Source: Polaribacter pacificus
GTDB taxonomy: Bacteria; Bacteroidota; Bacteroidia; Flavobacteriales; Flavobacteriaceae
Assembly: GCF_038024035.1 (NCBI RefSeq)
Contig: NZ_CP150664.1
Span: 1,612,001 to 1,676,000 of the forward strand
Length of the DNA stretch: 64,000 nucleotides
Reading direction: 5' to 3'
Shown here: in pieces, positions 54,996-63,167 of the stretch
How the letters are laid out: each line of letters opens with the position of its first letter
Position numbering within the stretch: position 1 is the first letter of the stretch
Made by a program: the position numbers and the translations under genes
Notes under the pieces: generated by a model
What the model was told of the DNA's origin: nothing
What the model saw: only the letters and a program-made list of their open reading frames with translations
Databases searched by the model: none

Positions 54996-55126
54996 GCTTT
55001 TATAAAGATTTCTTTTTATCTACTCTTTAAATAATTTTCTTAAAGTTTTGACTATAAACATCTTAAACCTTGTTTTTCAAAAAAAAAAAAATACCTTAGC
55101 CTTTAGTGAAACAAAAAATGAGAATT

Positions 55127-55636
55127 ATGAAAAAACTACTTTATGTATGCCTTGCAATTGTTTTAGCAAGTTGTACAAAAAACCAAGAAGAAGAGTTCAG
55201 TGCAATAAACATGGATAACGTTGTTTCATTTGCTGTAGTAAATGCCAATAATGAAGATTTATTAGATTCAAGCAACCCCAATGCAATTGATTTGACGACC
55301 TTACGTGTTTATTATTTGATAGACGGTGTTAAAACAGCAGCAAATACAGGGTCAGATAATCCTAATGGATTTTATAAGTATCGAGTTAAGCAAGCAAATG
55401 ACTCTTACAAGTATAGATTGCGTGTTTTTTTAAATCCTACGGTTACCAATCAGCAACCTAAAAACACAACCATTATAGAATGGAATAATGCAAATAATGA
55501 CACCCTAGAAGCAAGGTATCGAGTTTACAAGAATTCACCCGTTAGCTTATTGGAGTTTTGGGAAAACGGGCAATCTCGTTGGAAAGTTCAAGATCAAAAT
55601 ACCAATCCAACAAGATTGATAACACTTGTAAAATAA
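55127..55636 (+). CDS. Small lipoprotein of unknown function
   Basis: 169 residues from the ATG at 55127 (MKKLLYVCLAIVLASC; lipobox LASC with C16). An in-frame ATG at 55118 or GTG at 55106 could add a few residues. No family recognised. Beta-rich with many Asn/Asp residues; tandem Tyr-Lys-Tyr motifs (GFYKYRVKQANDSYKYRLRVF) and a central EWNNANNDTLEARYRV stretch suggest a beta-sandwich. A TACCTTAG box (55092-55099) and a 13-base A-run lie upstream. It is bordered on both sides by near-identical terminators. Confidence 0.75.
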   Translation: MKKLLYVCLAIVLASCTKNQEEEFSAINMDNVVSFAVVNANNEDLLDSSNPNAIDLTTLRVYYLIDGVKTAANTGSDNPNGFYKYRVKQANDSYKYRLRVFLNPTVTNQQPKNTTIIEWNNANNDTLEARYRVYKNSPVSLLEFWENGQSRWKVQDQNTNPTRLITLVK

Positions 55637-55642
55637 CATGAT

Positions 55643-55674
55643 AAAAAAACCTCACCAACTAGTGAGGTTTTTTT
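55643..55674. terminator. Terminator after the small lipoprotein
   Basis: AAAAAAACCTCAC / GTGAGGTTTTTTT stem with loop CAACTA; the loop differs from the one at 54967 by one base. It also serves the convergent peptidase gene. Confidence 0.9.
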
Positions 55675-55698
55675 ATACAATTTAATATAGTGCTTACT

Positions 55699-57411
55699 TT
55701 ATTCCTTTAAAGCACGAATCATTTCTTCTGCTGTTTTTTGTAGTTGATCAACTGCGGCAGTCTGTACTGCACTAAGTACACTTGAATCTGATACCATATC
55801 AGAAGTACTGTTAATGGCACTTACATACCAATCTTTCCAAGTATTGATAATGGTAATTTGCAGATCTAAGGTTTCGCCTTTTTGCATGGCTAATTTTCCT
55901 TGTTTTAATTCTTCTTGCAAACGCTCTGTTGCGGCTGTCGTAATTTCTTTGATGATCTCTTGAGCAGTTCCTTTGTCAGAATTTATCAAGGTATATGCTG
56001 CTATCAATGCCGTGGTTCCTACATTTTTAAGTGTGGTTTGAGAAACCTTGTCTATACGATCATTGTCTGTATGGTAAAATTGATCTGTAAAATGCCAAAA
56101 TAACACACTTGGAATGTTCCCTCTTAAAAACGGTACGTGATCACTACCACCTTCATAAGGATTGGTAGCAACTACCCAATTGGCAAGTTTTCCTTGAGCT
56201 TTAAATCTGTTGATAAGAAAGTCATTTAAATAATGAGGCTTCATCTGATCTAACTTCATTTTACTACCACCCCATTCTGTATGCTTGTCATTTCCACGTG
56301 TCCAAATTGCACTTGGGTCTGGCATTTTTTCAATTAAAAAAGTACCTCCTGTTTTTTCTGTATCCTCTCCAACCATGTCTAAAGAAATACCCCACTTAAT
56401 ATCTTTGGCTCTAATGCTGTCTTCTTTTACATATCTTCCTGTTGATACAATTTCATCTCCCCATAAAAAGCTAAGTGTTCTCTTTGGAGCAAGTTTGCCT
56501 TCTTGAATAAATTTTGCTGTTAAGCTTGCCATCTCTAAAGCTACCCCCACACCTGTTGCATTATCATTGGCTCCTGGTTCTTGAATGTGAGAACTAAAAA
56601 CCAAACGCTCTTTTGGGTTTTCTTGCCCTTTTATATCGGCAACTATGGTCAACTCTTCAGAATTGTAAATTTTGGTAGCAACATTTACAGTAAGCGTAAC
56701 TTTTCCTTGACTCAATTTTGATTTTAATCGCTCTTTTGCGGCATAAGACATGGCAATACCCCAAGCCTTATTTACAGTATCTAATGAGATAGATCTAAAC
56801 TGAATAGAGGTGGTGTTTTTTTCTGGCTGTAAATACCCTGGATTGTTATAGGTCATGACACCAACTGCACCACCATTCTGAACAGCAGTTCTATAAATAC
56901 GCCCTGGGCTCGTTTCTGCAAAAACGATTTTCCCTTTCACATTGGTACTTGCAAGTTTTTTAAGATCTTTAATATAAACAACCTCTGCTGTAACTCCTTC
57001 TTTAGGTGTGCTGTAAGAATACATGGCAATCATATTTCTATTACTGCTGTGTTGTAATAAGGGTTTATCGTCACCAAGTATCATTACTTTGGCATCTACA
57101 GACTCCCAAGTAGGTCTTTTAAGAGGTCTTTTTTCTATTCGATAGGTTAGCACATCTGTATCGGTAGCATTTTCTTCTAGCACATAACCGGCTTTTTCTA
57201 AGTGCTCTGCGATAAAATAAACGCTTTTATCAAAACCAGTGTTTCCAACCACACGCCAATATTTTTCTACAAATGAAGTGGTTTCATAAGCCAAATCTCC
57301 CGTAAATTCTCGGTTAATTTCTGCTGAGTATTCTGAGGTTTTTAATTGTTTGCTACAAGAGGCGAATGTTATAGCCGCTACAAGGGTAAAAAAAAGTGCT
57401 TTTTTAAACAT
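55699..57411 (-). CDS. M28 family metallopeptidase, lipoprotein
   Basis: 570 residues, lipobox FASC with C19, so membrane anchored on the periplasmic or outer side. A PA domain occupies roughly residues 130-230. Zinc-site motifs: SSHIQEPGANDNATG (His, Asp), WGDEIVST (an Asp-Glu replaces the usual Glu-Glu), VGEDTEKT with the third acidic residue nearby, GGSDHVPF, and the final FYHTDNDRIDKV (His). The Asp-for-Glu change at the general base position sets it apart from the M28 enzyme at 53397. It may cleave peptides with different specificity. Convergent with the lipoprotein gene across a shared terminator. Confidence 0.88.
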   Translation of the reverse strand: MFKKALFFTLVAAITFASCSKQLKTSEYSAEINREFTGDLAYETTSFVEKYWRVVGNTGFDKSVYFIAEHLEKAGYVLEENATDTDVLTYRIEKRPLKRPTWESVDAKVMILGDDKPLLQHSSNRNMIAMYSYSTPKEGVTAEVVYIKDLKKLASTNVKGKIVFAETSPGRIYRTAVQNGGAVGVMTYNNPGYLQPEKNTTSIQFRSISLDTVNKAWGIAMSYAAKERLKSKLSQGKVTLTVNVATKIYNSEELTIVADIKGQENPKERLVFSSHIQEPGANDNATGVGVALEMASLTAKFIQEGKLAPKRTLSFLWGDEIVSTGRYVKEDSIRAKDIKWGISLDMVGEDTEKTGGTFLIEKMPDPSAIWTRGNDKHTEWGGSKMKLDQMKPHYLNDFLINRFKAQGKLANWVVATNPYEGGSDHVPFLRGNIPSVLFWHFTDQFYHTDNDRIDKVSQTTLKNVGTTALIAAYTLINSDKGTAQEIIKEITTAATERLQEELKQGKLAMQKGETLDLQITIINTWKDWYVSAINSTSDMVSDSSVLSAVQTAAVDQLQKTAEEMIRALKE

Positions 57412-57544
57412 GATCTGTGGTTTGATTATTATTTTAAAGTGTAATAGTACAAAAATTTAAGAAATAATGCTGGCAACGGTCTTTTTAAAGTAAGGCAATA
57501 CCTCCTTTTCAAACCAAGGGTTCTTTGTAAAGCATTAAATACTA

Positions 57545-57694
57545 TTAATTGTCATTCCGAACACTACTGAAATATATTGATTGAAAGTATCTAGCGAAGC
57601 AATTGAGGTGGAATTTCATAAAATAGATAAGCTGAAACTAATAATTTACAGATTTCTCAATCGCTAAAAAGCTCATTTCGAAATGACATTAATT
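57545..57694. repeat. Degenerate palindromic intergenic repeat
   Basis: The ends TTAATTGTCATTCCGAA (left) and TTTCGAAATGACATTAA (right) are near-inverted copies of each other, ~150 bases apart, enclosing internal motifs such as AGATTTCTC. Repeats with TCATTCCGA...TCGAAATGA ends are scattered in flavobacterial genomes. No transposase lies in it, so it is a non-autonomous or relict element. Confidence 0.6.
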
Positions 57695-57704
57695 CTAAAT
57701 TATG

Positions 57705-58376
57705 TTATTTCTTTCCCTCAACCACAACAACAATTTCTCCTTTCGGAGCTTTGTTGGTATAATGCGCCAACACTTCGGTTGCAGTTCCTCTAACGGTTTC
57801 TTCAAACATCTTAGTCAATTCTCTAGAAACAGAAACCTGTCTATCTGCTCCAAAATATGCTACAAAATGTCCTAAGGTTTTTACCAATTTGTGTGGTGAT
57901 TCATAAAAAATCATGGTTCTTGTTTCTTCTGCCAATACTAACAAGCGCGTTTGTCTTCCTTTTTTTACAGGTAAAAACCCTTCAAAAACAAATTTATCAT
58001 TGGGCAATCCAGAGTTGACCAAGGCTGGTACAAAGGCAGTGGCTCCTGGCAAGCAATCTACTTCTATCTTATTTTCTACACAGGCTCTGGTTAGCAAAAA
58101 ACCAGGATCAGAAATGGCTGGTGTACCCGCATCAGAAATCAAAGCGCAGGTTTCACCATTTTTTAATCGATTTAGCACCCCTTCAATGGCTTTGTGCTCA
58201 TTGTGCATATGATGACTGTACATGGGTGTAGCAATCTCAAAGTGCTTTAATAGTTTTCCGCTAGTCCTAGTGTCCTCAGCCAAAATAAAATCAACTTCCT
58301 TTAAAACACGGATGGCTCTAAAAGTCATATCTTCTAGATTGCCTATTGGGGTTGGAACTAAATATAGTTTACTCAT
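57705..58376 (-). CDS. rsmI: 16S rRNA (cytidine(1402)-2'-O)-methyltransferase
   Basis: 223 residues; methylates C1402 in 16S rRNA with SAM. Tetrapyrrole methylase fold: MSKLYLVPTPIGNLEDMTFRA, AEDTRTSGKLLKHF, SDAGTPAISDPGF, LPGATAFVPALVNSGLP, FYESPHKLVKTL and GEIVVVVEG, all standard. It lies 29 bases after the cupin gene. Confidence 0.96.
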   Translation of the reverse strand: MSKLYLVPTPIGNLEDMTFRAIRVLKEVDFILAEDTRTSGKLLKHFEIATPMYSHHMHNEHKAIEGVLNRLKNGETCALISDAGTPAISDPGFLLTRACVENKIEVDCLPGATAFVPALVNSGLPNDKFVFEGFLPVKKGRQTRLLVLAEETRTMIFYESPHKLVKTLGHFVAYFGADRQVSVSRELTKMFEETVRGTATEVLAHYTNKAPKGEIVVVVEGKK

Positions 58377-58405
58377 TTTTTAATTTTCAGTTGTGTATCA
58401 AGAAG

Positions 58406-58765
58406 TTAAATAGATTCATATGTTTCTAGGGTAATATCAGCAATCACATTACCTGTATGCTTAATATTTAAAGGCTCAAACAACAATATATGAACCTCTT
58501 CTTTGGCTATGGGTTTATGCTCAACTCCTTTCGGTACTATATAAAATTCACCTTCGTTTAATTGAATCGTTTTGTCTCGCAAAACAATATCCAGAGAGCC
58601 TTTGATCACCATAAACAACTCATCTTCATCATCGTGTTTGTGAAAAACAAACTCACCTTTTAGTTTTGCTAATAAAATTTGTTGTCCGTTGAGCTCTCCT
58701 ACTTTTTTAGGAGACCAATGCTCAGAAAACAGCTTTAGTTTTTCTTGAATATTAATTACACTCAT
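58406..58765 (-). CDS. Cupin domain protein
   Basis: 119 residues, single small beta-barrel. Cupin motif 1 is FVFHKHDDEDELFMVIKG (His, His, Glu metal set) and motif 2 is EFYIVPKGVEHKPIA (His). Metal-binding, function unknown. The -7 box TAAGTTTG ends 5 bases before the ATG. It probably leads a two-gene transcript with rsmI. Confidence 0.9.
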   Translation of the reverse strand: MSVINIQEKLKLFSEHWSPKKVGELNGQQILLAKLKGEFVFHKHDDEDELFMVIKGSLDIVLRDKTIQLNEGEFYIVPKGVEHKPIAKEEVHILLFEPLNIKHTGNVIADITLETYESI

Positions 58766-58770
58766 AAATA

Positions 58771-58778
58771 CAAACTTA
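58771..58778 (-). promoter_or_regulatory. Candidate -7 box for the cupin gene (leaderless position)
   Basis: TAAGTTTG on the minus strand ends 5 bases before the start codon. Confidence 0.45.
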
Positions 58779-58837
58779 CAAAGATTTTATCGGAGTATTC
58801 TCGAATCAGAAAAAGTAGTTATTCTGCTTAAATTGTT

Positions 58838-58845
58838 TAATTTTG
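58838..58845 (+). promoter_or_regulatory. Candidate -7 box for aspS
   Basis: TAATTTTG ends 21 bases before the aspS ATG. Confidence 0.5.
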
Positions 58846-58866
58846 CAGGATATTTAAAGAAACAAC

Positions 58867-60621
58867 ATGTATAGAAGTCATTCTTGTGGTGAGTTAAGAG
58901 CATCGCACATCAATACAGAAGTAACCTTAGCTGGTTGGGTACAAAAATCGCGTGATAAAGGATTTATGATTTGGGTAGATTTACGTGACCGTTATGGGAT
59001 TACTCAATTGATTTTTGATGAAGATCGTACGCCAAAAGAGATTATAGAAAAAGCAAAAACTTTAGGAAGAGAGTTTGTAATTCAAGTTACAGGAACTGTA
59101 ATTGAAAGAAGTTCTAAAAATCCTAAAATGAAAACTGGAGATGTTGAAGTGTTGGTTTCTAAATTAACGATACTAAATGAAGCAGTAACTCCGCCTTTTA
59201 CTATAGAGGATACCACAGATGGTGGCGAGGATATCAGAATGAAGTATCGCTATTTAGACATCCGTAGAAATCCAGTAAAAAACAGTTTGATCTTTCGTCA
59301 TAAGGTTTCTATGGAAGTTAGAAAATACTTATCTGATCAAGAGTTTATAGAGGTAGAAACTCCGTATTTAATTAAGTCTACGCCAGAAGGCGCAAGAGAT
59401 TTTGTGGTTCCTTCTCGAATGAATGAAGGACAGTTTTATGCGTTGCCACAATCGCCACAAACCTTTAAACAGTTGTTAATGGTTGGCGGTATGGATAAAT
59501 ACTTTCAGATTGTAAAGTGTTTTAGAGATGAAGATTTACGTGCAGACAGACAGCCAGAATTTACACAGATTGACTGTGAAATGGCCTTTGTAGAGCAAGA
59601 AGATATTTTAAATATTTTTGAAGGCTTAACCCGTCATTTGCTAAAAGAAATTAACGGTGTTGAGGTAGCAGAATTTCCTAGAATGCTGTATGATGATGCC
59701 ATGCGTTTGTATGGAAACGACAAACCAGATATTCGTTTTGGGATGGAGTTTGGTGAGTTAAATGCAATTGCACAACACAAAGAATTTAAGGTATTTAACG
59801 ATGCTGAATTGGTGGTAGGAATTGCCGTTCCAGGAGGGAACTCATACACCAGAAAAGAAATTGACAAACTTATTGATTGGGTAAGAAGACCTCAAGTAGG
59901 TGCTTTGGGGATGGTCTATTGCCGTGTAAACGAAGATGGATCTTACAAATCATCAGTAGATAAGTTTTACGACCAAGAAGACTTGGCAAAATGGGCAGCA
60001 GCGACAGGAGCAAAACCTGGTGATTTAATCTGTATTTTATCAGGTGATACCTCTAAAGTTAGAGCTCAATTGTCTGCCCTACGTATGGAGCTGGCAGAGC
60101 GTCTTGGCTTAAGAGATCCAAAAGTATTTGCACCTTTATGGGTTATTGATTTTCCATTATTAGAGTTGGATGAAGAAACTGGTCATTATCACGCCATGCA
60201 CCACCCGTTTACCTCTCCAAAACCTGGACAATTAGAATTGTTAGATACAGACCCTGGAGCAGTGAAAGCCAATGCCTATGATTTGGTTTTAAACGGAAAT
60301 GAAATTGGTGGAGGTTCTATTAGAATTCACGATAAAAAAATGCAAGCAACCATGTTAAAGCATCTTGGTTTTTCTGAAGAAGATGCCAAGGCTCAATTTG
60401 GCTTTTTAATGGATGCTTTTGAATACGGAGCACCTCCACATGGAGGATTGGCTTTTGGATTGGATAGATTGGTTGCTATTCTAGGTGGTCAAGAAACCAT
60501 TAGAGATTTTATTGCCTTTCCTAAGAACAATGCAGGTAGAGATGTTATGATTGATGCTCCATCCTTTATAGATGATGATCAATTAAAAGAATTGAATATC
60601 AAATTAGATATGAAAGCATAA
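58867..60621 (+). CDS. aspS: Aspartyl-tRNA synthetase
   Basis: Charges tRNA-Asp (and possibly tRNA-Asn if the cell lacks AsnS, not testable here). 584 residues: OB-fold anticodon domain (about 1-105, [23 protein letters not shown]), class II catalytic core with [21 protein letters not shown] (motif 2) and [11 protein letters not shown] (motif 3), and a bacterial GAD insertion around residues 280-420. Standard length. Single gene with a terminator after it. Confidence 0.97.
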   Translation: MYRSHSCGELRASHINTEVTLAGWVQKSRDKGFMIWVDLRDRYGITQLIFDEDRTPKEIIEKAKTLGREFVIQVTGTVIERSSKNPKMKTGDVEVLVSKLTILNEAVTPPFTIEDTTDGGEDIRMKYRYLDIRRNPVKNSLIFRHKVSMEVRKYLSDQEFIEVETPYLIKSTPEGARDFVVPSRMNEGQFYALPQSPQTFKQLLMVGGMDKYFQIVKCFRDEDLRADRQPEFTQIDCEMAFVEQEDILNIFEGLTRHLLKEINGVEVAEFPRMLYDDAMRLYGNDKPDIRFGMEFGELNAIAQHKEFKVFNDAELVVGIAVPGGNSYTRKEIDKLIDWVRRPQVGALGMVYCRVNEDGSYKSSVDKFYDQEDLAKWAAATGAKPGDLICILSGDTSKVRAQLSALRMELAERLGLRDPKVFAPLWVIDFPLLELDEETGHYHAMHHPFTSPKPGQLELLDTDPGAVKANAYDLVLNGNEIGGGSIRIHDKKMQATMLKHLGFSEEDAKAQFGFLMDAFEYGAPPHGGLAFGLDRLVAILGGQETIRDFIAFPKNNAGRDVMIDAPSFIDDDQLKELNIKLDMKA

Positions 60622-60626
60622 AAATC

Positions 60627-60651
60627 AAATCCCGCAATTGCGGGATTTTTT
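60627..60651 (+). terminator. Terminator after aspS
   Basis: AAATCCCGCAA / TTGCGGGATTT palindrome followed by a T-run; closely abuts the next gene's promoter box. Confidence 0.9.
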
Positions 60652-60653
60652 AG

Positions 60654-60661
60654 TACTTTTA
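60654..60661 (+). promoter_or_regulatory. Candidate -7 box (TACTTTTA) for the DUF6503 gene
   Basis: TACTTTTA ends 5 bases before the ATG at 60667; same octamer as at 8220 and 30411. Confidence 0.4.
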
Positions 60662-60666
60662 ATATT

Positions 60667-61377
60667 ATGAAAAATCTACTAATTTTAGCGGCATTCTTTT
60701 TTACAATAAGCTCTTTTTCTCAAGAACTCACTGGAAATCAATTACTAGAGAAAGCAATCCAGTATCACGACCCTAATGGAAGTTGGAGTACCTTTAAAGG
60801 TACTTTATTGGTAACCATGGAAACGCCAAACAGTCAAAAAAGAGAAAGTGAAATACATATTGACTTGCCCGATCAATTTTTTTCGGTAAAAGCAAAAAGT
60901 GGTAAAAACACCTCAGAATACATCCTTAAAAAAGACCGAATAGACATTGTTTTTAACGGTGAAAAAAATCCATCCGAAGAGATTTCAAAAAAATACGGAC
61001 TGAGTGAAGATCGTGCAAAAATGTACAAAAACTACTACACCTATCTATACGGCTTGCCAATGAAGCTCAAAGATAAGGGGACAATTATTCATCAAAAAAC
61101 AATAAAGAAGACCTTTAAAGGAAAAGAGTATGTAGTCTTAAAAGTGACCTATACAAAAGAGGTTGGAAAAGATACTTGGTATTTTTATTTCGACCCAAAA
61201 ACCTTTGCCATGGAAATCTACCAGTTTTTTCATGATGAGACTAAAAATGACGGAGAGTATATTTTGCTCAGCAAAGAAGAAACTATTAACGGATTAAAAT
61301 TACCCAAAAACAGAGCTTGGTTTACAAATAAAGAGGAGAAACATTTGGGTACTGATATTTTGAAAGCAGCTAATTAA
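60667..61377 (+). CDS. DUF6503 family exported protein
   Basis: 236 residues with a signal peptide ending near SSFSQ (residue 19). The YHDPNGSWSTFKGTL start and DTWYFYFDPKTFAMEIYQFFHDE and KLPKNRAWFTN segments match the Bacteroidota DUF6503/outer-membrane-lipoprotein-sorting-like fold. No enzymatic motif. The stop overlaps the next gene's ATG by one base (TAATG), so the two are co-translated with the ClC channel. Confidence 0.8.
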   Translation: MKNLLILAAFFFTISSFSQELTGNQLLEKAIQYHDPNGSWSTFKGTLLVTMETPNSQKRESEIHIDLPDQFFSVKAKSGKNTSEYILKKDRIDIVFNGEKNPSEEISKKYGLSEDRAKMYKNYYTYLYGLPMKLKDKGTIIHQKTIKKTFKGKEYVVLKVTYTKEVGKDTWYFYFDPKTFAMEIYQFFHDETKNDGEYILLSKEETINGLKLPKNRAWFTNKEEKHLGTDILKAAN

Positions 61378-63167
61378 TGTCAAAAACAAAAGACATACTT
61401 ACTAAAATACATATTTGGAGATATAAGCATATTTCTGATCGTCAGTTTGTTTACTTATTGAGCATTCTTGTTGGTTTTTTATCTGGTGTTGCTGCAGTTA
61501 TTTTAAAGAATTTAACTCATTTTTTTCAACATCTACTAGAGGGAAAACTAGTACAGTATTATCATCAAGCCTTTTATTTTGTTTTTCCAATTATTGGGCT
61601 TGCGATTGTCTATTTGATTATCAAATATGTGATTAGAGACAAGGTCAGTCATGGAATCCCATCTACCCTATACGCCATCTCCAAGCGCAAGGGAATTATG
61701 AAACGTTATCAAATGATTGGGTCTATTTTAACGGCTCCGATAACCATCGGTTTTGGAGGGTCTGTTGGATTAGAAGGACCTACGGTTGCCACAGGGTCTG
61801 CAATCAGCTCTAATGTAGCGCGGTTTTTTCATTTAAACCAAGCCACAAGAACGCTCTTGATTGGTTGTGCGGCTGCCGGTGCCTTATCATCTATCTTTAA
61901 AGCGCCTATTGCTGCCATTATTTTTGCCATTGAAGTATTTAGTCTTGATCTAACCATCGCTTCTATGCTTCCTCTTTTATTAGCCTCATTATCGGCAATT
62001 ATTACCTCGTATTTTTTCTTTGGATCTGACGTGTTACTGCCTTTTAAAATAGAAGATGTTTTTAGTATTAAAGATGTCCCTTTTTATATAGTTCTAGGAG
62101 TTGTTGCTGGTTTAACCTCTATTTATTTTACAGAAGTTTATGATCGGGTTCAGAAATTTTTTGACCGATTTAAATCTCCAGTAAAACGATTGTTAATTGG
62201 AGGGATTGGCTTAGGAATCTTGGTGTATTTTATTCCACCTTTATACGGTGAGGGTTTTGATACCATTAATAATTTAATCGCTGGTAATCCAGAAACCAGT
62301 TTGCAGAACAACTTTTTAAATTTAGACTTAAGCAATGTTTGGATTGTAATTGCACTCTTAGCGGGCTTGGTTTTCTTTAAAATCATCGCCAGCGCACTTA
62401 CTTTTGGTGCTGGTGGTGTTGGAGGAATTTTTGCACCTACGCTTTTTATGGGAAGCCTCATGGGAAACTGTATTGCCAAGATAATCAACAATGTTGGCCT
62501 CTTTCAAAATTCTGTATCTGAAAGCAATTTTACCCTTGTAGGAATGGCAGGCTTAATGGCAGGTGTATTGCACGCCCCACTTACAGCCATCTTTTTAATT
62601 GCTGAGGTTACCGGAGGTTATGAATTGTTTATTCCGCTAATGATTACGGCAGCCATCTCATATTCTATTACCAAATATGCGCACCCTCATTCTGTTTATG
62701 CAATGGAATTGGGTAGAAAAGGTGAACTGATTACACATAATAAAGATCATGCTGTATTAACCTTAATGGATATTGACAAGGTTATAGAGGATCGTTTTGT
62801 AAAAGTGTATCCTGAAATGAATTTGGGTGAGCTGGTACGAGATGCTGTGGTCAAATCAAATCGGAATATTTTTCCGGTAGTCAGTAAAGATGAAGGAAAA
62901 CTATTGGGTATCATTTTATTAGATGATATTCGTTCCATCATGTTTGATCAAAGTCTATACGAATCAGTCTTAGCAAAAGAAGTCATGCATAAACCACCAG
63001 CTATTATAGAAATTGGCAAGGATAAAATGACCTCTATTATGAAAAAATTTCAAGAGAGTGGAGCTTGGAATTTGCCAGTCATTAAAGATGGGGAATACTA
63101 TGGATTTATTTCAAAATCTAAACTTTTAACAGCTTATCGCAACAAGTTAATAGAAGTGACTGGTTAA
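61377..63167 (+). CDS. ClC-family chloride channel/antiporter with CBS pair
   Basis: 596 residues, about ten to eleven membrane helices then two CBS domains (about residues 455-590). Anion-path motifs: HGIPSTL (in place of GSGIP), GSVGLEGPTVATG with the gating Glu, and GGIFAPTLFMG, plus a Tyr further on. The pairing of Glu and Tyr permits H+/Cl- antiport in many bacterial members. Overlaps the DUF6503 gene by one base and the glycerophosphodiesterase gene by four bases at the convergent end. Confidence 0.92.
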   Translation: MSKTKDILTKIHIWRYKHISDRQFVYLLSILVGFLSGVAAVILKNLTHFFQHLLEGKLVQYYHQAFYFVFPIIGLAIVYLIIKYVIRDKVSHGIPSTLYAISKRKGIMKRYQMIGSILTAPITIGFGGSVGLEGPTVATGSAISSNVARFFHLNQATRTLLIGCAAAGALSSIFKAPIAAIIFAIEVFSLDLTIASMLPLLLASLSAIITSYFFFGSDVLLPFKIEDVFSIKDVPFYIVLGVVAGLTSIYFTEVYDRVQKFFDRFKSPVKRLLIGGIGLGILVYFIPPLYGEGFDTINNLIAGNPETSLQNNFLNLDLSNVWIVIALLAGLVFFKIIASALTFGAGGVGGIFAPTLFMGSLMGNCIAKIINNVGLFQNSVSESNFTLVGMAGLMAGVLHAPLTAIFLIAEVTGGYELFIPLMITAAISYSITKYAHPHSVYAMELGRKGELITHNKDHAVLTLMDIDKVIEDRFVKVYPEMNLGELVRDAVVKSNRNIFPVVSKDEGKLLGIILLDDIRSIMFDQSLYESVLAKEVMHKPPAIIEIGKDKMTSIMKKFQESGAWNLPVIKDGEYYGFISKSKLLTAYRNKLIEVTG

